Below are positions 59,990-64,000 of a stretch of DNA of 64,000 bases, in pieces (the first letter of the stretch is position 1; each line of letters opens with the position of its first letter). Below the pieces are notes generated by a model that ran no database searches, had not been told where the DNA came from, and worked only from the letters and a program-made list of their open reading frames with translations. The DNA comes from Flavobacterium sp. LC2016-13. GTDB taxonomy: Bacteria; Bacteroidota; Bacteroidia; Flavobacteriales; Flavobacteriaceae. The position numbers and the translations under genes were made by a program. Location: NCBI RefSeq assembly GCF_009707955.1, contig NZ_WMDQ01000002.1:62001-126000 (forward strand), read 5' to 3'.

Positions 59990-60031
59990 TTTATTGATTT
60001 CCTTATATATGCGTTAATTTTTAATTCATAG

Positions 60032-60062
60032 AAAAAGCCGTTAAAATTTTAACGGCTTTTTT
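60032..60062. terminator. Bidirectional palindromic terminator
   Basis: AAAAAGCCGTTAAAA / TTTTAACGGCTTTTT with almost no loop, between convergent genes. Confidence 0.85.
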
Positions 60063-60067
60063 AATTT

Positions 60068-60643
60068 TTAGAATCTTCTCGGATCGTTTTCAGGATAATC
60101 TTCCTCAGAATCTTCTTCTTCGATTTCTCCTTCTTCAAGATCATCTTCAAGATCATCTTCTAAATCGTCGTCATCAGGATCTAATGCCTGCAAATCATTA
60201 TCAGATTCAGTTAAATCTTCATCATCAGATGGATTATCAAATTCATCATTTAGATTATCTGCATTTTCATCGTAAAGAATATCTCCTGTTGTATGCGTAT
60301 GATCATCAAGATAGTTTTCGTCATCTTCATCAAGATCATCTAAATTGTCTGATGGATTGTCGAATTCATCGTCATCTTCAAGATCTCCCGGAGCATTAAA
60401 ATCATAATCTACATCATCCAAATCATCTTCTTTGTGAGTAATTCTTTCCTGATCCGGAATTGCTTTATTAGGATCATACCCGTTTCTAATGGTATAACCT
60501 TGATTTTTGATTTCTTCCTTATGCTGTGCTCTTCGCATTTCGGAGTTATTATGCAGCTTGTCATTTAGAACAGTGTTTTGTCTGTTTAAATTTTGATTTC
60601 GTGGATCTCTTGTTCCTATATTATTGTTATCTGAAGTATTCAT
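60068..60643 (-). CDS. Highly acidic low-complexity protein
   Basis: A 191-residue protein from the ATG at 60643; a TTG-started extension overlaps the -7 box and is dropped. After a polar N-terminus (MNTSDNNNIGTRDPRNQNLNRQ...) comes a mostly Asp/Glu tract (DDLDDVDYDFNAPGDLEDDDEFDNPSDN and onward) with repeated EFDNPSD and DLEDDLED blocks. It is probably disordered and could bind cations or basic proteins. No family recognised. Function unknown; the neighbours suggest stress or DNA-related roles. Confidence 0.6.
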   Translation of the reverse strand: MNTSDNNNIGTRDPRNQNLNRQNTVLNDKLHNNSEMRRAQHKEEIKNQGYTIRNGYDPNKAIPDQERITHKEDDLDDVDYDFNAPGDLEDDDEFDNPSDNLDDLDEDDENYLDDHTHTTGDILYDENADNLNDEFDNPSDDEDLTESDNDLQALDPDDDDLEDDLEDDLEEGEIEEEDSEEDYPENDPRRF

Positions 60644-60673
60644 AACATGAAATTTTATTGGTTCGTAATTATA

Positions 60674-60681
60674 CAAAGCTA
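60674..60681 (-). promoter_or_regulatory. -7 element of the acidic-protein gene
   Basis: On the minus strand TAGCTTTG matches TAnnTTTG, 30 bases before the ATG at 60643; it excludes the upstream TTG start. Confidence 0.6.
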
Positions 60682-60833
60682 ACTACGAAGTTACTATTTT
60701 TTTTACAGAATTTTATTTGCTAATTCTATAATTTACAGATGTTTATGTTGTAATTGTAAGAAAAAATACTATAACAAATTTACTGTGCTTCAAAACTAAT
60801 TTTACCATTATTAATTATAACAAATCATTTATT

Positions 60834-61418
60834 ATGGAAACCAAGAATAAAAAACAGACCGCACCAAGCAAAGATGCTAAAGGTGCTGCAAAAGGAGTAA
60901 CAAAAGCCAAGTCGAATGCTGCATCAGGGCTAACAGAACTTTTTGAAGATGGATTGAAAGATATTTACTGGGCAGAAAAAGCTTTGACAAAAGCATTGCC
61001 ATTAATGTCTAAAAACGCAACTTCTGCTGAGCTTATTGATGCTATTAACAGCCATTTGACTGAAACCGAAGAACATGTTTCAAGATTAGAGCAAGTATTT
61101 AAAAGCATTGGTAAAAAAGCTACCGCTAAAAAATGTGACGCTATGGAAGGTTTAATTGAAGAAGGCAAAGGCATTCTTGAAGAAACTGAACTTGGCGTTG
61201 TTCGTGATGCAGGAATTATTGCCGCAAGTCAAAAAATAGAACATTATGAAATTGCAACTTACGGAACATTAAGACAATTTGCTGAAACACTTGGTTTTAC
61301 TGAAGCCGCTTCTTTATTAGAACTGACTCTGGATGAAGAAAAAGGAGCAGATAAAAAACTAACAGAAGTTGCTGTAAACGCCATTAACGTTGAAGCTGCC
61401 GAAGAAGACGAAAATTAA
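60834..61418 (+). CDS. DUF892 (YciE/YciF) ferritin-like protein
   Basis: A 194-residue protein. A Lys/Ala-rich N-terminus (about 1-30, METKNKKQTAPSKDAKGAAK...) precedes the DUF892 domain: LTELFEDGLKDIYWAEKALTKALPLMSKNATSAELIDAINSHLTETEEHVSRLEQVFKSIG, then EGLIEEGKGILEE, GIIAASQKIEHYEIATYGTLRQFAETLGF and LLELTLDEEKGADKKL. The Glu/His diiron-type ligands (E..H in TETEEH, QKIEHYE, DEEKGAD) are present. Family members are stress-induced rubrerythrin-like proteins. The basic tail may bind DNA. Confidence 0.9.
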   Translation: METKNKKQTAPSKDAKGAAKGVTKAKSNAASGLTELFEDGLKDIYWAEKALTKALPLMSKNATSAELIDAINSHLTETEEHVSRLEQVFKSIGKKATAKKCDAMEGLIEEGKGILEETELGVVRDAGIIAASQKIEHYEIATYGTLRQFAETLGFTEAASLLELTLDEEKGADKKLTEVAVNAINVEAAEEDEN

Positions 61419-61436
61419 GCTTCAGGAAAAATAACT

Positions 61437-61467
61437 AAAAAGTGCAGTGTAAAAGCTGCACTTTTTT
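61437..61467 (+). terminator. Terminator after the DUF892 gene
   Basis: AAAAAGTGCAG / CTGCACTTTTTT with an 8-nt loop, ending in a T run. Confidence 0.8.
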
Positions 61468-61511
61468 CAGTTTAAATCAATACGAAATGTTGAACTCAAA
61501 ATAAAAATAGT

Positions 61512-62243
61512 ATGCCCGAAGGACCATCAATACTAATACTTAAAGAAGAAGTAGAACAATTTTCAGGACACAAAATAATCGCTGTTTCCGGCAACGCTGC
61601 TATCGACATACAAAGATTGCAGGATAAAAAAATCGAATCTTTTAAAACCTGGGGAAAACATTTCCTGATTTGTTTTGATGGTTTTACGGTTAAAATTCAT
61701 TTGCTGATGTTTGGAACTTATTTAATAAATGAAAGAAAAGAAACACCACCAAGACTCAGCTTGCTTTTTTCTAATGGAGAACTTAATTTTTATACCTGTT
61801 CAGTTAAAATTCTCGAAGGCGATATCGACCTTTATTATGAATGGGATGAAGATATTATGAATGAAAATTGGAATCCTGAAAAAGCAAAACGAAGTCTCGG
61901 GAAAGTTCCGAATGAAATGATTTGTGACGCCTTACTCAATCAGAATATATTTTCCGGACTTGGTAATATTATTAAAAATGAAGTTTTATACCGATGTTAC
62001 ATTCACCCCGAATCTTTAGTTGGAAAAATTCCAAAAGCTAAAATCGATGAAATAGTGGATGAAAGTTCAATTTATAGTTTCGAATTCCTGAAATGGAAAA
62101 AGAAATTCGAACTAAAAAAACATTGGCAGGCACATAGCCAAAATAGATGTGTGAGATGTGATCTTCCACTGTTGAAAAAATATACGGGAAAGAAGAAACG
62201 AAGAAGCTTTTTTTGTACTAACTGCCAAAATTTATACGAATGA
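61512..62243 (+). CDS. Fpg/Nei-family DNA glycosylase
   Basis: A 243-residue enzyme starting MPEGPSI, with catalytic Pro2 and Glu3. It has WGKHFLICFDGF (Lys of the Fpg N domain), ALLNQNIFSGLGNIIKNEVLYR (helix-two-turn-helix) and a C-terminal zinc finger with CVRCDLP...RRSFFCTNCQ. Such enzymes excise oxidised bases and nick at AP sites. The MPEGPS start with the zinc finger is closest to endonuclease VIII (Nei). The next gene overlaps by four bases (ATGA), so the two are coupled. Confidence 0.92.
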   Translation: MPEGPSILILKEEVEQFSGHKIIAVSGNAAIDIQRLQDKKIESFKTWGKHFLICFDGFTVKIHLLMFGTYLINERKETPPRLSLLFSNGELNFYTCSVKILEGDIDLYYEWDEDIMNENWNPEKAKRSLGKVPNEMICDALLNQNIFSGLGNIIKNEVLYRCYIHPESLVGKIPKAKIDEIVDESSIYSFEFLKWKKKFELKKHWQAHSQNRCVRCDLPLLKKYTGKKKRRSFFCTNCQNLYE

Positions 62244-62950
62244 AAAATGATTTTTTAATAGGATGTTCCAGTTATAACAACCGTTTTTGGAAAGGTATTT
62301 TTTATCCTGAAAATGTACCCACTTCTAAATGGTTCGATTATTATTGCCAGCATTTTGATACATACGAAATGAACGGTACTTTTTATAAAGCACCAACAAT
62401 TAGAGTAATGGAAAATTGGTATAATAAAGTTCCAAATCATTTTGTGTTTTCAGTTAAAGCGCCAAAAGAAATCACACACATAAAAAAGTTCATTGATTGC
62501 GAAAACCAACTTTCAGAGTTTTATGGAGTTTCTAAAATGGGATTAAAAGAAAAACTTGGCCCAATTTTATTTCAGTTTCCACCGAGTTATGATTTTACTA
62601 CTGAGAGACTTCATAATATTATAAATAATCTGGATAAAAGTTTTCAGAATGTTATCGAATTTCGACACAAAAGCTGGTGGAATCAGGATGTTTGGAATGC
62701 ATTTTTACAAAATAATATCACATTTTGCAGCGTGAGTTATCCTGGATTACCGGAAGATATTCTCACTGAATTTCCAATCGTTTATATTCGTTTGCACGGA
62801 AACAGGAAATTGTTTTATTCGAGTTATTCATCAGAAGAATTAGAAAGTATAAAAAAGAAAATAGCTAATAAATCCGGTTTTATTTATTTTAATAATACAG
62901 CCAGCGAAGCAGGAATCTTGAATGCTTTGGAGTTTAACGCGAAGGAGTAG
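62240..62950 (+). CDS. DUF72 family protein
   Basis: A 236-residue TIM-barrel-like DUF72 protein: FLIGCSSYNNRFWKGIFYPENVPTSKWFDYYCQHFDTYEMNGTFYKAPT, HFVFSVKAPKEITH, LGPILFQFPPSYDF, VIEFRHKSWWNQDVW, YIRLHGNR. The start overlaps the glycosylase stop as ATGA at 62240-62243, so translation is probably coupled. The biochemical function of DUF72 is not established. Association with a DNA-repair glycosylase is of interest. Confidence 0.9.
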   Translation: MKNDFLIGCSSYNNRFWKGIFYPENVPTSKWFDYYCQHFDTYEMNGTFYKAPTIRVMENWYNKVPNHFVFSVKAPKEITHIKKFIDCENQLSEFYGVSKMGLKEKLGPILFQFPPSYDFTTERLHNIINNLDKSFQNVIEFRHKSWWNQDVWNAFLQNNITFCSVSYPGLPEDILTEFPIVYIRLHGNRKLFYSSYSSEELESIKKKIANKSGFIYFNNTASEAGILNALEFNAKE

Positions 62951-62969
62951 GAAAGTGATTTTTCGCATT

Positions 62970-63002
62970 TTGTGTCATTTCGACGGAGGAGAAATGACAC
63001 AA
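62970..63002. repeat. TTGTGTCATTTC / GAAATGACACAA hairpin
   Basis: 12-bp perfect arms with a 9-base loop, 19 bases after the DUF72 stop; resembles the GTCATTCCG-type palindrome at 40313. Confidence 0.7.
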
Positions 63003-63037
63003 CAGAACATACATAACATTACAAAAGAAATCTAAAC

Positions 63038-63080
63038 AAAAAAAAAGCAGTTCACAATTTATTGTGAACTGCTTTTTTTA
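63038..63080. terminator. Bidirectional terminator
   Basis: AAAAAGCAGTTCACAA / TTGTGAACTGCTTTTT with a TTTA loop, between convergent genes. Confidence 0.9.
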
Positions 63081-63096
63081 TAAAAACAACCTTTTT

Positions 63097-63600
63097 TTAT
63101 GAAAGTTTCAATTCACCTTCAATACCGTCATCCATTGTTTTTCCGGTTACGAGAGCTGTAGCCATTTTTGCAATGGCAACCATTTTACCGTGTTTATTGT
63201 TCCAGTAATAACCTTCATCCGGAGTTACTTTGATGACGCTCAGGCGAGGATCATCTACACCGCCTGGCATCCAGACTTTTACAATTGGGTCGTATAATTC
63301 TTTAATTATTTCCTGATCGTACAAAACGCGGGCAGTTCCGTGTAATGTCAGGAATTTATCCTGCGGAGCAGAAAAAAAGAGTTCAACCGTTGGGTTTAAA
63401 ATAATTTCTGCATTTTGGTTGCTGTTTGTGTCTGACAAAAACCAAAGTTGACCAAGTTCATCAATTTTTTGAACAGACATTGGTCGCGATTGCAATTTGT
63501 TATCTTTATAAGTACATAACATACATGTTTTAATGTCTTCTGCCAGATCTTTAATTTTATCAACAGCAAATTCGTTCGTAAGGTCTTTATGATCTCCCAT
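63097..63600 (-). CDS. Pyridoxamine 5'-phosphate oxidase-fold general stress protein
   Basis: A 167-residue protein: IKTCMLCTYKDNKLQSRPMSVQKIDELGQLWFLSDTNSNQNAEIILNPTVELFFSAPQDKFLTLHGTARVLYDQEIIKELYDPIVKVWMPGGVDDPRLSVIKVTPDEGYYWN. The split-barrel FMN-binding fold and this pattern match general stress protein 26 relatives. It may bind FMN or F420-like flavins in redox stress response. It stands alone at the end of the stress cluster. Confidence 0.88.
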   Translation of the reverse strand: MGDHKDLTNEFAVDKIKDLAEDIKTCMLCTYKDNKLQSRPMSVQKIDELGQLWFLSDTNSNQNAEIILNPTVELFFSAPQDKFLTLHGTARVLYDQEIIKELYDPIVKVWMPGGVDDPRLSVIKVTPDEGYYWNNKHGKMVAIAKMATALVTGKTMDDGIEGELKLS

Positions 63601-63784
63601 GACTATATTTTTTAAGATTTTAATAGAAATAATTGTTATTCAGAAATTGAATTCATGGTTGTAAAATTGCTATTTTTTTAAAGGGTTTTACTTACATAAT
63701 TTAAGCAATATATTATGAGATTTCAAGTATTAAAAATATATGGCAGAGAGTTAAAAAGCAGGATGATTAATTTGTAAAATTGAT

Positions 63785-63792
63785 TATCTTTG
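63785..63792 (+). promoter_or_regulatory. -7 element of the final response-regulator gene
   Basis: TATCTTTG matches TAnnTTTG, 33 bases before the ATG at 63826. Confidence 0.55.
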
Positions 63793-63825
63793 ATCCATAA
63801 TAATCACGAATTATTAACAAAAACC

Positions 63826-64000
63826 ATGACAGACGTAACGATTTTTTATACTGATGATGACGAAGACGATTTGAGCATTTTTACCGATGCCGTTGAATCA
63901 TTACCAAAAAAAATAGAATTAAAAACATATAACGGAGGCGAAAAATTATTGAACGCCATTTACAATCCGCCGCCTACACCATCTGTGGTATTTTTAGATT
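63826..64000 (+). CDS. Response regulator receiver, N-terminal part
   Basis: The frame runs off the end of the window after 58 codons. It begins MTDVTIFYTDDDEDDLSIFTDAVESLP, with the acidic cluster DDDEDD of receiver domains, and reaches SVVFLD, where the Asp would be the phospho-acceptor. Receivers with DDDxDD are often single-domain, CheY-like in flavobacteria. The remainder and the partner kinase are outside the window. Confidence 0.82.
   Translation, partial: MTDVTIFYTDDDEDDLSIFTDAVESLPKKIELKTYNGGEKLLNAIYNPPPTPSVVFLD

Overview
The window looks like chromosomal DNA of a Flavobacterium-type member of the Bacteroidota. The evidence is low GC, promoters of the TAnnTTTG (-7) type in place of sigma-70 boxes, few Shine-Dalgarno sites, many N-terminal lipoprotein and Sec signals, DUF6377, DUF4142 and choice-of-anchor I proteins, and gaps packed with AT-rich hairpins. 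No rRNA, tRNA, CRISPR array, prophage or transposase was seen. Both ends cut genes: a DUF808 membrane protein on the left and a response regulator on the right.

Layout. 1-6.5 kb: DUF808 end, a type II toxin-antitoxin pair whose toxin frame is broken in an A9 run, and the two-step agmatine-to-putrescine pathway (aguB, aguA) separated by an OmpA-family protein and a choice-of-anchor I lipoprotein on the other strand. 6.8-13.6 kb: secreted endonuclease/exonuclease/phosphatase-type protein, fumarylacetoacetase, glyA, miaE, guaC and a GNAT enzyme. 13.6-21.4 kb: orphan membrane proteins, a pentapeptide protein, an Omp85-type barrel, a two-component system, a universal stress protein and a bestrophin channel. 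21.4-27.2 kb: a MocR regulator divergent from an EamA permease, an acyl-CoA oxidase-like enzyme, and a NUDIX-family regulator. 27.5-36.8 kb: a carbohydrate region with two secreted GH3 enzymes, a DUF6377 sensor-regulator, a DUF1349 lectin-like protein and an acyltransferase. 37-45 kb: ArsR/old yellow enzyme operon with a visible operator, TlpA-like and LprI-like proteins, SDR, dihydrolipoyl dehydrogenase, and a ChrB-AraC fusion regulator beside a small outer-membrane protein. 45-54 kb: GH2 beta-galactosidase, Na+/H+ antiporter, MBL-fold enzyme, Crp-type and AraC-type regulators, and tandem cupins. 54-57.5 kb: accessory orphans including a GIY-YIG-like protein, and a candidate structured RNA ending in a terminator just before a 77-residue gene. 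57.8-63.6 kb: a DNA-maintenance and stress cluster (SAP-like protein, topoisomerase IB, DUF5661, acidic protein, DUF892 ferritin-like, Fpg/Nei glycosylase, DUF72, PPOX-fold stress protein).

The points most worth a second look are the structured leader at 56.8-56.9 kb with mutually exclusive pairings, the frameshifted ParE-like toxin in a homopolymer, operator-like palindromes at the NUDIX/GH3, ArsR and cupin promoters, a direct repeat between the DUF6377 regulator and GH3, the ChrB-AraC fusion, and families of intergenic repeats: a nested palindromic ~125-bp element in three copies, and short period-7 or period-8 arrays folded into hairpins. All functional calls rest on motif recognition by eye; no database search was run.
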